Source of the DNA: Opisthorchis felineus
Lineage: Eukaryota; Platyhelminthes; Trematoda; Opisthorchiida; Opisthorchiidae
Length of the DNA stretch: 64,000 nt
Assembly (NCBI GenBank): GCA_004794785.1
Contig: SJOL01001043.1
Location: forward strand, 5,626-69,625
Direction: 5' to 3'
Each line of letters starts with the position of its first letter. Position 1 is the stretch's first letter. The notes beneath the pieces were generated by a model. The model had not been told where the DNA came from and ran no database searches. It worked only from the letters and a program-made list of their open reading frames with translations. Shown here one piece after another: positions 38,165 through 53,700 of this stretch. The position numbers were made by a program, and so were the translations under genes.

Positions 38165-39071
38165 NNNNNNNNNNNNNNNNNNNNNNNNNNNNNNNNNNNN
38201 NNNNNNNNNNNNNNNNNNNNNNNNNNNNNNNNNNNNNNNNNNNNNNNNNNNNNNNNNNNNNNNNNNNNNNNNNNNNNNNNNNNNNNNNNNNNNNNNNNNN
38301 NNNNNNNNNNNNNNNNNNNNNNNNNNNNNNNNNNNNNNNNNNNNNNNNNNNNNNNNNNNNNNNNNNNNNNNNNNNNNNNNNNNNNNNNNNNNNNNNNNNN
38401 NNNNNNNNNNNNNNNNNNNNNNNNNNNNNNNNNNNNNNNNNNNNNNNNNNNNNNNNNNNNNNNNNNNNNNNNNNNNNNNNNNNNNNNNNNNNNNNNNNNN
38501 NNNNNNNNNNNNNNNNNNNNNNNNNNNNNNNNNNNNNNNNNNNNNNNNNNNNNNNNNNNNNNNNNNNNNNNNNNNNNNNNNNNNNNNNNNNNNNNNNNNN
38601 NNNNNNNNNNNNNNNNNNNNNNNNNNNNNNNNNNNNNNNNNNNNNNNNNNNNNNNNNNNNNNNNNNNNNNNNNNNNNNNNNNNNNNNNNNNNNNNNNNNN
38701 NNNNNNNNNNNNNNNNNNNNNNNNNNNNNNNNNNNNNNNNNNNNNNNNNNNNNNNNNNNNNNNNNNNNNNNNNNNNNNNNNNNNNNNNNNNNNNNNNNNN
38801 NNNNNNNNNNNNNNNNNNNNNNNNNNNNNNNNNNNNNNNNNNNNNNNNNNNNNNNNNNNNNNNNNNNNNNNNNNNNNNNNNNNNNNNNNNNNNNNNNNNN
38901 NNNNNNNNNNNNNNNNNNNNNNNNNNNNNNNNNNNNNNNNNNNNNNNNNNNNNNNNNNNNNNNNNNNNNNNNNNNNNNNNNNNNNNNNNNNNNNNNNNNN
39001 NNNNNNNNNNNNNNNNNNNNNNNNNNNNNNNNNNNNNNNNNNNNNNNNNNNNNNNNNNNNNNNNNNNNNNN
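38165..39071. other. Assembly gap, 907 N
   Basis: Unresolved bases between a SINE copy and a (TA)n tract. Both flanks are repetitive, which probably caused the gap. Confidence 0.99.
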
Positions 39072-39086
39072 TATATATATATATAT
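39072..39086. repeat. (TA)n microsatellite at the gap edge
   Basis: TATATATATATATAT immediately after the N run. Confidence 0.8.
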
Positions 39087-39211
39087 CACGATATTCCTCT
39101 CATTGGTTCAAATTTTTCACGCCATTTTGAACAATCTACATGATTTTACTTCACGGCTTGGGATACACTCCATACTTGCATAGTGTAAAGTACTGCTATA
39201 AGACTGGGTGG

Positions 39212-39397
39212 GGCCAGATGGCTCAGTGATCAGAGCGCAAATTTACTGACCGGAAGGCCCATGATTCGAACCCGACCTCTGCATCTCGACTACTCCTGTC
39301 TAGGCTTGGGCAACCTGGTAGTATCCCACTCCTCGTGCTTCCTTCGGGTGGCATGGCAGCTAGGCACCGAAAGGGTGTTGCAGCTGAACGATTTATT
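39212..39397 (+). repeat. tRNA-derived SINE, copy 5 (full length)
   Basis: Head with AGATGGCTCAGTGATCAGAGCG and ATTCGAACCCG, full body, ending CTGAACGATTTATT and a T-rich tract. Confidence 0.9.
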
Positions 39398-39419
39398 ATT
39401 TTTGTTTTTTAAAAGACTG

Positions 39420-40330
39420 GGTTGGGTCAAACCCGATAACCATGCTTGCAGACCAGTCGATCGACGTAGTAGATAAGTTTTTTTGCCTGAGCAGTTGTAT
39501 GAGTTCCGGTGGACCGGCTGGAGATGAAATTGCTTTTCGTACCTCGAAGGCCTGGGAAGCTTTTGCCAACCGCCGACACCTTTGGCGCCGATGTGATATA
39601 AGTTTGACTGTCAACAGCAGGATATACACTGCGACTATACGCCCATACAGCTCCAATTATCAGAAAGTTTGCCTCTAGGCTCAGCAGATTTACGAAGGCT
39701 GTGGATGCTTGACCATCGGTGTCGGAGCACTGCGGGTGTGGTAAAAAAGTCAGCTTAGCAATGCAGAGGTACGTCAAATGGTTTTTGGGAAAAGAACCCT
39801 CCCACGATGCATGAGCTACTCACGCTTCATAAGTTACGCTGGTTGGGACATGTACTTCGCAATTTAGAGTATCATCTACCTTGCGGAGTTCGTTCAGCTG
39901 TAACACCCTTTCGGCGCCTAGCTGAAAGCACGAGGGCTGACTTACTGTCAGGTTGCCCAGACAGGAGAGATTTAGATGCCTGGGTAAGTTTCGAACCCTG
40001 CCAGTCATCATTCGATTACGTATTTAATGGTGTTCATGCGGAAGTGGCGGTCATTAGCGCTCGTGCCTCAAAGCTGTCGCCTTCAATGCTTAGCTACCCA
40101 GTCCCCTGACTAACTGAACATGCATCCCCAATGCTTGGCTACATGTCCCACACTCCCACTTTCCGATGTTCGAAACTTTAGCAGCTTGAACCAATCTACC
40201 CTTGGTACACGGTTTATAGCCGACAAATTGAGTTGAATCGAATCGAATCGACAAAAACGGTGGTCCCGTTTATTGCCTTTGCTTACAACTGTAGGAAGTG
40301 GTATGGATTGCGACTCCACTGTCACTTAGC
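39420..40330 (+). mobile_element. 5'-truncated LINE with reverse-oriented SINE in its 3' part
   Basis: 39440-39640 gives a LINE C-terminal block (GDEIAFRTSKAWEAFANRRH, then LWRR.DISL). 39807-39880 reads LLTLHKLRWLGHVL. The 3' untranslated part (40000-40250) resembles the other LINE tails and ends in a short tandem run, TGAATCGAATCGAATCG. SINE copy 6 lies at 39889-40000. Confidence 0.7.
39889..40000 (-). repeat. tRNA-derived SINE, copy 6 (internal deletions)
   Basis: Reverse-complement SINE body: CGTTCAGCTGTAACACCCTT at one end, GTTTCGAACCC at the other, with internal losses. Confidence 0.75.
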
Positions 40331-41200
40331 TCCACTCACTTTGGGATATCAAAGGTACGGTAGTTTGAGGCCACCTTTGACGGAGACAGGGAACTAGTGC
40401 TACAGTTGTATATATAAATTGGTGATCACGATTTCCAGCAAGATGAGGCTGAAAGCTTCGTGATGGTGCGAGAAGCACCGAACTAAAAATACTCGATTCC
40501 GACTTGTTCATATTCTGTTCGCGCTACATCTGTTTAGTCAAATTGGTGTTCGGATTTTCGAGTGGCTCACCTCCGGACAGAAGAATTCGTTTTAAAAATC
40601 TCGAGTGAAAATTTGATAGCATAACTAAGGAACACGCTGTTAGCTAATCTCAAATGAACGGGACATACTCACTCCCAAACAGCAGTCAATCTGGACCGGA
40701 ACTAACAGTATGAACACCTTTGACATCAGTTGTCGGTTCATGCTTTCCATAGTCTCTAGCTGAGCGCAAGGATAGCTATGGAGACATCCGGGACGTCAGA
40801 TCGCTCCGTCAGACTGAAACGTCCCCTTTCTCCGTCACCCCACTGATAAGTCACTTCCACCTGGTCGTTTATACCGTTCTGAACAGGTCATGGAGGAAAT
40901 CAGCTGTCTCACCAGTTCGTGTTTCAGTATGATATGACCGAATCACCTCAATAGGTCGCGCTGGATTATTTCGGCTGCGCGGATGAATACATCTAGCAAA
41001 ATTGCGTTACGAATTTGCTAACACTAACGTGCACTGGTGGTGAAAGACCTCTGAGGGCCTAATATCCTTCGCCCCTGCTAGCCAGGAGGTGTACTTTGCA
41101 TGTCAGCGGACTGTGTACCTTGCAGAGCTCTTTTTGCTCAGCCTTTTGCTTCGTGGAAGCAACAAAGAGGCGGAAGGTCTACGAACCAAGTAAATGTAAA

Positions 41201-41350
41201 GTCGTTCAGCAGTTGTACCCTTTCGGTACACCTCGAAGGAAGCACAAGGGTTGAGATACTTTCAAGTTGCCCAAGTCCAAATAAAGGCCAGGGTTGGGTT
41301 CGAAGTACGAACCCTTATATCAGTAGCTTTACGCCTTCACTGCTGGGTTA
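41201..41350 (-). repeat. tRNA-derived SINE, copy 7 (diverged)
   Basis: Recognisable by GTCGTTCAGCAGTTGTACCC, AGTTGCCCAAG and GGGTTCGAAGTACG. More diverged than the other copies. Confidence 0.75.
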
Positions 41351-41449
41351 CCTCGAGCTCTGGTAGCTTGTGACCTGACAACGTATTGAAAAAGCTCTAA
41401 CCAGTAAGCTCTGGTTGATAGCTACCAATTCCGTGGGTGGGCAGGCCGA

Positions 41450-41725
41450 AAATCGACTCGTTATTTGTTAATAGCACTGACAAGCGTGGATAAATCATGC
41501 AGCCAGGGGTGTCCCTGGATCGACGCTGTTGCCTTGCCCAATTTTCCACCTCATGAGACAACTACGACAATTCAATACCAGGTTGTTATGTAGGTCTTCA
41601 CTACTACCTGACTATACCTTCTCTAGTATCCCATTTCTAGGCGGCTGAGACTGTAGCAACCGGGAGCAACGTACCCCCGGTGCATGGTTTATGGCAGATA
41701 AACTGAAGTGCACTGAACATGTTTA
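41450..41725 (+). mobile_element. LINE 3' untranslated fragment
   Basis: Contains the block CAGCCAGGGGTGTCC..GGATCGACGCTGTTGCCTT and ends GTGCATGGTTTATGGCAGAT followed by AAACTGAAGTGCACTGAA, the terminal signature shared with 40.2 and 49.3 kb. Confidence 0.5.
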
Positions 41726-42212
41726 AGTAATGGCAAACACAACGAGATCTGTTGGCAACTTGGACAAGGCTGAAAGTAGGCTGAGAATATGGAACTGTTT
41801 CTGAAAACGAATGATAATCCGTAGATACTAGCTATGCGGATTTCAGAGACAGGTAGTTAGAGATAACGTAGTGTAGCATTTGGACTTCGTGAGACTTAAG
41901 ATAAACACTTGGTTCTTATCAGCTACACAAATTTTAAATGTCGTCCATCTGTCAATACAACATGACGAATTGTGACATTCAGTTTTTGACCGGGAAAGCT
42001 GTGAACATAGCTTTTTACATACCAGAAAACCTTTCCCATCCAATCTGCTCACTTAATATGACGATTTTCACGGTGTCCTTGATTTCCTTAGTTCACGCTT
42101 TAGCTCCTTTCGTTATTTGCCATACACTGGGAACCGGATGACTGGGAGCGAGGACGAATGATGACAGGATTCGAATGTTGAAGGAGGGACTATCCCTCAC
42201 GCTGTAGCTAAT

Positions 42213-42396
42213 TCCGGTATGGCTCAGCGGTTGGAGCGCTAATTTATTGACCGGAAGGTCCGTGGTTCGAAACCGACCTCTGCCTCTCGGCTTCCCCCAC
42301 CTAGGCTTGGGCAATCTGGCAGTATCCCACCCCTCGTGCTTCCTTCTGGTGGCATGGCGGTTAGGCACTGAAAGGGTGATATAGCTGAACGATTTC
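42213..42396 (+). repeat. tRNA-derived SINE, copy 8 (full length)
   Basis: Head GGTATGGCTCAGCGGTTGGA and GTGGTTCGAAACC, full body, ending AGCTGAACGATTTCG. Confidence 0.9.
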
Positions 42397-42399
42397 GAT

Positions 42400-43480
42400 T
42401 TTATTTCGAATTCCGGTATAGTACGTGTTCACGGTTGGTTCGGGCAGTTGAGCGCCGGTATGTATCACCGGTGTTTTGGTGTTTCTGATTCAAAAATTTG
42501 ATTCACGATACGATGGACGTCATGGTCTTCCTGAGGGACCCGACCCAAAGACAGTGACTCTAAGGTCTGATGTACTTGGTAGTGAGGGGCTTGTCTACTT
42601 CAGGGGCGAGGGGATAAAACATAGCTGGTGGTTTCTAGGCCGCACATGATTGTTTTTTATATTTCAGCCGTATTGAACAATAGGCTGATGTGCACGATCA
42701 ATCCTTGGGAAGTCGGAGTTTACGGTTTTGAGCTCAACCTTTTTTAGGCCGTCCAAAGAGGTAAAGTAATTGCTTCCATAAATGTGAAGATTCTGGTCTT
42801 CTGAAAGGAATATTCTCTCTAATATTCTCTAATTTTAGCATCAGACCACGTAATACAGTTACTCATTGGATAGGGCACGAGTGACTTGATGCTCCGCTTT
42901 GACATTCCCGTTCGGACTGCACCTTAACGAACGGCATCAGTGCAACACTTAATCTCGACTACTACGTAGCTGTAGCAGTCGGATCTATTGATCAGTCTAC
43001 TTGAGAAAACACTAGATAAGCTGTCATACTTCCAAACCATAATTTGGGGTAGCGGCATATTGCTAACGTCAAGCGTGGTTGTGTTCGTGTGACGAAATAC
43101 TTTAGTGTTAGATTAGGCTGAGGTCAAAGTTGAAGGAAACATGTAAGACTGTCCTCGAAAGAGCACCGTTCACTTGCACCTGCTTTCACCCTGAATTAGT
43201 TACGGCAATCTAGAACTGCTTTGTGGTACACGGTAAATACCTGTCTTACGTTCGTTCGAACATAAAATGACCTCATCACTGCAAGACTGGACGGACACCC
43301 GGGTCCATTCAGTCTAACCATCTCGTTGGATCGTCAAACTGTAAAACTTTACCCCTCTAATCGCCAGCGTACTCCAATCTAACAATCCCGTTGTGTGGCT
43401 GTTTCCGTTTCCAGAAATGTTATCCATATATTCCAGATTGCGCTAGCTTGTTTGGTTGAGGCGACTTTGGTTGTTTTAGT
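42400..43480. other. No recognisable gene
   Basis: About 1.1 kb with no supported coding frame. Confidence 0.35.
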
Positions 43481-43614
43481 TACCCTAGTCCGTTACTTCC
43501 ATAACCGCGCACACAGAGATGTGATGAAGCGCTCCCTTGTTACGACATTGTGAACATAAAGTCACATCCTCTGGACATTCTTTTTCTTCCAACCAGGTGC
43601 TGAGTGGAACAATG

Positions 43615-43971
43615 TTAATGGAGGTCGGATATTGACTTGGAGGAAAGCTGGAGGCAATTACCAGCAAACTCAATCCCGCTTTCCACTACCGACTCGCCGA
43701 ATAAGAGCCCTAGCCTGATGCCCTCAAGGATAAAAAGTGCCAGATATGTAGCCATTCTCTCCTTGCTCTCCACATCTGTTACGAGGAATTCCCTTAGTAA
43801 CGCCCCGCCGTCAGTTCCATAATCACAATGTATGGTGCAGCTTAATGTGTTTTCAGTTTCATCAGCGAATAAAACCGTGACAACTACGACTGACGTACGG
43901 TTTAAAGCCGTTTTTGTTTTATTGTCACTGGTGTATGGTGATGGTCGTGATGGTACTGATACTGTTTGCTC
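43615..43971 (-). other. Exon-like open frame, 118 codons, no start codon near its head
   Basis: Stop-to-stop frame with a natural, acidic, mixed composition, including CDYGTDGGALLREFLVTDVE and ALFILEGIRLGLLFGESVVE. A second minus frame immediately downstream (43673-43485) contains CSQCRNKGALHHISVC, a Cys/His cluster, but no splice in agreeing phase joins the two. It could be an internal exon of an unrecognised gene or a gag relic. Confidence 0.3.
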
Positions 43972-43979
43972 TTATTGCA

Positions 43980-44967
43980 AATGATGTTCCGCCACATATC
44001 GGCGTAACGTAAGTTTCTAACGTAGAGCCGTATCTCTTAGGTGATATTGATGGCGATTGCACATGTATATCGCAAGCTCATCGGATGAGTCGACGCAACT
44101 AAAGCCACCTTTGTTAATTCACGTGGTTGGTGGAACTGAGTATTTCATTCGGTAGTCATCCTCTGTTTCATTAAGCAAAGTTTAGACGTGGTGAAAATAT
44201 CTCACCGAACCAGTAACAAACAAACCCTCCTCACTCGATTTAAACCGTATCCATGGATACTGGTTGAAAATAACTACCGTAAGGTTTTAGCGGTAACCCC
44301 TGAAACAGGCTTCTGAGAACAAAGCTTCATTCAAACAAATGAAAAACGTGTATTTACTGTCATTTAAACTGCTGTCTGTTCTCCTCTAGATTATCTGCTT
44401 GAGCGTTGTAGATGTAGATAACCNAGTAAATTTGCGCTCTAACCACAGCCATCTCACCCTCCCCGTTAAAGCTGTATCCGCTATTCAACCTGCAGGCTTC
44501 GTGACATTACCCATCAGCAGAGCTCAATGGGTCGAGTGCACAGGCCATTGTATCGCGACAGATATCTATTATTAGCTGCGATACTTCTACAAAGTAAAAA
44601 TTAAATCTGCCTCTGGGGCAGAACAGTGAGGTAACATCAGCTACTCTGTACTACTTTCCCGGTTTCTGCTCCCTTTTGTGACAGAGTTGTAGTGAATTCG
44701 GGTGTTCTCGCTGGAGAGCTGCAGCGAAGGTAATCGGTTACAGATAATTATTTTAAAAAATTCATGTCTTCTTTTGAGGACGAAAAAGTCGTTTCTGTTG
44801 TGTTTCCTTAGGATCGATTCCATTTTCATTTTCGGATATCATTCGCTCAGAGGGTGTTTACATTATAATTATCTGTTTCAAATCGTTCCACTACTCAGGC
44901 AAGTAACCTAACCTTATTACTTTTCATCACTTGTATTCAAGTATTTCGCACTTGTTTTTCCTCTTAG
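43980..44967. other. Probable first intron / 5' region of the helicase gene
   Basis: No in-frame first coding exon with an ATG and matching donor was found here. It ends in a pyrimidine-rich acceptor, TTTTTCCTCTTAG, at 44967. One unknown base is at 44424. Confidence 0.4.
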
Positions 44968-50234
<5,267 letters not shown>

Positions 50235-50578
50235 GTTGAATTCGATCTCGCATCCACTCTCCACGGAGATGTATTCCATATCTGAACTCGACAGTTGTTG
50301 ACCAGACACTTGCACCCGTTTCTCTTTTGTAATTAATACAGTAAGACTTACAGTGTGCCGTTCCCAGGAAACGGACTGCCTTTCTGATTTCATCTTTCCC
50401 CCACATCGCTAGCGCCGTGACAGCCATTCATGCTTGGTTGCCGCCAACGTCGTTTGTGGCTGCCATGTGCTTTCAAAGCAAGAGTTTGTTTAACTCCTGC
50501 TGCATTTATCTCTGGCTGGGGAGTGTGACCACACCCGAGATTCGTATTTGGTCTGTCTGCTCATTCACACTTTTACCG

Positions 50579-50584
50579 ATTAAA
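50579..50584 (+). promoter_or_regulatory. Possible poly(A) signal ATTAAA of the helicase gene
   Basis: The common variant hexamer lies 345 nt after the helicase stop and before the convergent photolyase stop. No AATAAA was seen in the interval. Confidence 0.35.
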
Positions 50585-50733
50585 TAGATTTGAATGAGAA
50601 TAATTTGTTTTAGTGTATTATGAAACATCAAAGACACAAAATTCCTGAGGACAACAGGCCATAAATGCGGGAATTGGACACTTCTGGACATTGTTGGTAA
50701 ATTGTACAACGAATTTTCTTTAGTGTAAAGCTT

Positions 50734-53700
50734 TTAAGGGTAACGAACTACAAACGCCGGAATGCAGAATTTCCCTTGACATCCTTTGTAAGTCATGCAA
50801 CGGATTTTGCCGAAGATTGGTCTTTCCGCCCAGCCTTGATCATGAACACCGCATATTGACCACATGACTCCTGAGACAAACGGAGAGAAGACAACAACAC
50901 ACTGACTTTACCAAACTAGACTGAATAATGTTCCGCTCGTTAGAGTCATGGTGGGACCAACTTGTCGGGACCCGCAAAGTTTGTTGTACTGTCAGTTTAC
51001 TCCGGCACCCTTGCGGTTGAGTTACAGAACAAAATTCTTTAGTAAGAGGCACCAAAAACAGTTTAGTGTGGTGCCACTGAACTTTGGATCCTCGGCGACC
51101 ATGCCTATCTGAAATGGTTTTAGGATCTGCTGACAACTGAGTATAAAAGGTTGGTCAAGCTAGTTTGTCGGAGTGTTTCTGCCTTTGTTCCCTAGTTTTA
51201 GCCGCAACGCAAAATACCTACTGAGAACCATGAGCACAGCGGCATAGTGCGATCGCAGACATTCGTCACCGAGTGTGACTGATCAAAAGGGTGTGGGTGC
51301 TGGTGCGAGCATTGTGTTCCGTACTCGTCAGTTCAGTTCCGTATCTCATCTACAAACCATGTACCAAAGTACAGTACGTCGTGAAGGTGGTGGCTTTGAC
51401 GCATGCTCGCCGAACAGCGCAAAGGCAACTATTCACCAGAATCCCCTGGAGCTAAACACAGTTCTCTCACCGTAGATATCATGAGCATTAGGATCCCAGA
51501 AATCTGGGTTCGTCCCGAGTGGTTTGAAGTGTGTGACCGGACTGGGGTCTTGCATGCGTGTTTTTGAGGCGTAACATAGGTCGATGGAAAGAACAAGAAC
51601 TACTGTTGCCCAAGTCGCTACGGTAGTCAATTTCCGCTGTGTGAGCGGAAACTGGCCAGATCCTTGCGTACGTAAATGAGGTGAGCGTCATATTAGACGT
51701 CCTAAAAATGAATATTTCTCAAGGAGAAATTTCGTCGCAAAGGGGGGATTATAGGTCCTTTCTGAACTGACGGCCATGCGCAGTAATGTGATTGTGACCT
51801 ACAGTCCTATCATTATTAGCCAAATAACACACTGATGCCCGTGTACCAATCAAGAAGCGTGTGATTACTTCCCGAGTTAGAAGCATCGAATCATCTTATC
51901 TCATCTCAATACCCTTCCAAATGGAATCAATGCAAGCTTTCACATTTAGCGCCGGGCGCCATCCCCGACCTCCCCGCCATCGGTTGATAACTGAGCAACT
52001 GATCTTCCTCATTATTGTGGGCTCTAGCACTTTAGCGTAATACCAGTGCAGGAAGTTTATTTTAGAAAGCCCTGTAACGTTGTTCGCATTCCTTCCTGAT
52101 TTCTCAGCTTGAACTGTTAAGATTTACCAGAAAGCAGTACACGGGATGTTATGTTCTGATGGCGTTCTGGACAATCATATAAAGGTTTCAGAACGGGTGA
52201 CAATGAATCACAAACGTATGTCTTACCAACTACGCCGTTTGGATCAGTGCCATCAAGGCTGTAATGGTCGTTCAAGTATAACGCCAATCGTAGTGCGGCT
52301 TCGGGGCCTTCTGCATGCCATTCCAGGATCTTTTTAGCCCAGTACATGCGAAGAAAACCGTGGATTTTACCCCTTCTGACCAACTGTCGTTGACTGGCGT
52401 TCCATAAGTCGTCTTTCGTTTGAGCGGCCTCCAACTGTTTGCTTGTGTAGGCAGGGTCTCGCTTGTCCTTTGAGTGGCATTTCAGGGTATCCTGGGCCCA
52501 TTGATACGCCCCTGGAACATCATGCAGACAATTTAGGACGGAACACAACGAAAGAATCACACCTAAGGTCAGGGACCCATCGCGCAGAGATGTGTTGTTC
52601 TTGAACTGTATCGCAACGAATGTCGCACTCTCAACTTTTCATCATAATGCTACTAGCCTTAGTACGTGATCTACGCAGCATGCTAACTAACCATTCGATT
52701 CAACAGCGAGAACTGTGGGGCAGTATCCACAGCCGGACCCACAAAGGTGAGAGTATGTGGAGGAGTTTTTTAGCTGGTGTTTGCCGCGTGTCACCAATGG
52801 TCTGCTTTGACAGCGTACTAAGGTGTGCAGTACTGAGAGAGCGAGTTGACTCACGGAGTTCCAATCACCAGGATGATCGGTATCAAGTGTCATGACGCCG
52901 TTCTTTGTTTGTTTTTTTACAAAAAAAACGTGGACTAGCCCACAGCTCACCTTGACGCAGACTGGTCGGCCAATCACCCTAGTGGTCGCTGTCTCTTATG
53001 CAAACTCTTGGGCTAGACCCGTTTGATGAGTCCCAAAAGGACGAATTCCTTAGCGGGCTGTCGAACAGTCTTCAGCAACCTTACAAATAGCGTTGGATAC
53101 TTCGATATATTGAATATCGTTTCAAATGAAGCATGTGGACAGCGCACTCAATTGAACAGTGTTTTAGACAAAAGCCTAGGCTGAGTCTCCAGTTGAGTCA
53201 ATTTGCAAATGAATGTATAAAACAAAAGAAAATTCTAAACAAGTCCCCTACTTTTTCAATGTGATCCCTCGTGGCCGTTTAATCTGGCATTGCCGTCTAA
53301 TCAATGCAGGTAAATAAAGCTGTCGAGTGGTTAGGCCTAATTCGATGGACGTCAAACGGCAGTCCAGGCAATATATCGGTGCAGTTGTGCAGTGCAGTCA
53401 ATACAATGCGGTGCAATACAGAAGTCACCTTTTAATGAGTCATAGTTTGGGTTGTAGAAACAGAAGTTGTCCGACAATTCTCGGCGAATGAATGCCTCTT
53501 CAATGAACGCATCGGCTGATTTCGGATCTTTGGTACGAACACGTTGAACCTCGAGCAGAGCGCGCTGTGGAGCGATGTGACCTGTTATGAAGATAGAATG
53601 GGGGGAATCAAGAGGAACACAATCTCGTCCTGAAGCGTACTTAAGAATAAAATGGGTAGACATCGTCCGTAACAGGCTGTCCTGAGGCAAAACATTTGCA

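Larger units (their letters stand above)
50871..52226 (-). other. Photolyase last intron, 1356 nt
   Basis: Donor GTAAGA, acceptor TTTGTCTCAG, phase 1. It holds a plus-strand TATA box with an interrupted open frame (51142-51475) and a minus-strand 65-codon frame (51433-51630) with a signal-peptide-like head. Confidence 0.8.

Noticed and set aside
37913..39183. Apparent proteins of 367-405 residues spanning the N run on both strands
   Set aside because: Most of their length is unknown bases, and the readable ends are SINE antisense and (TA)n sequence.
52687..52977. Additional photolyase exon on the minus strand
   Set aside because: The flanking exons 53429-53581 and 52227-52511 already join in phase with no missing conserved block.
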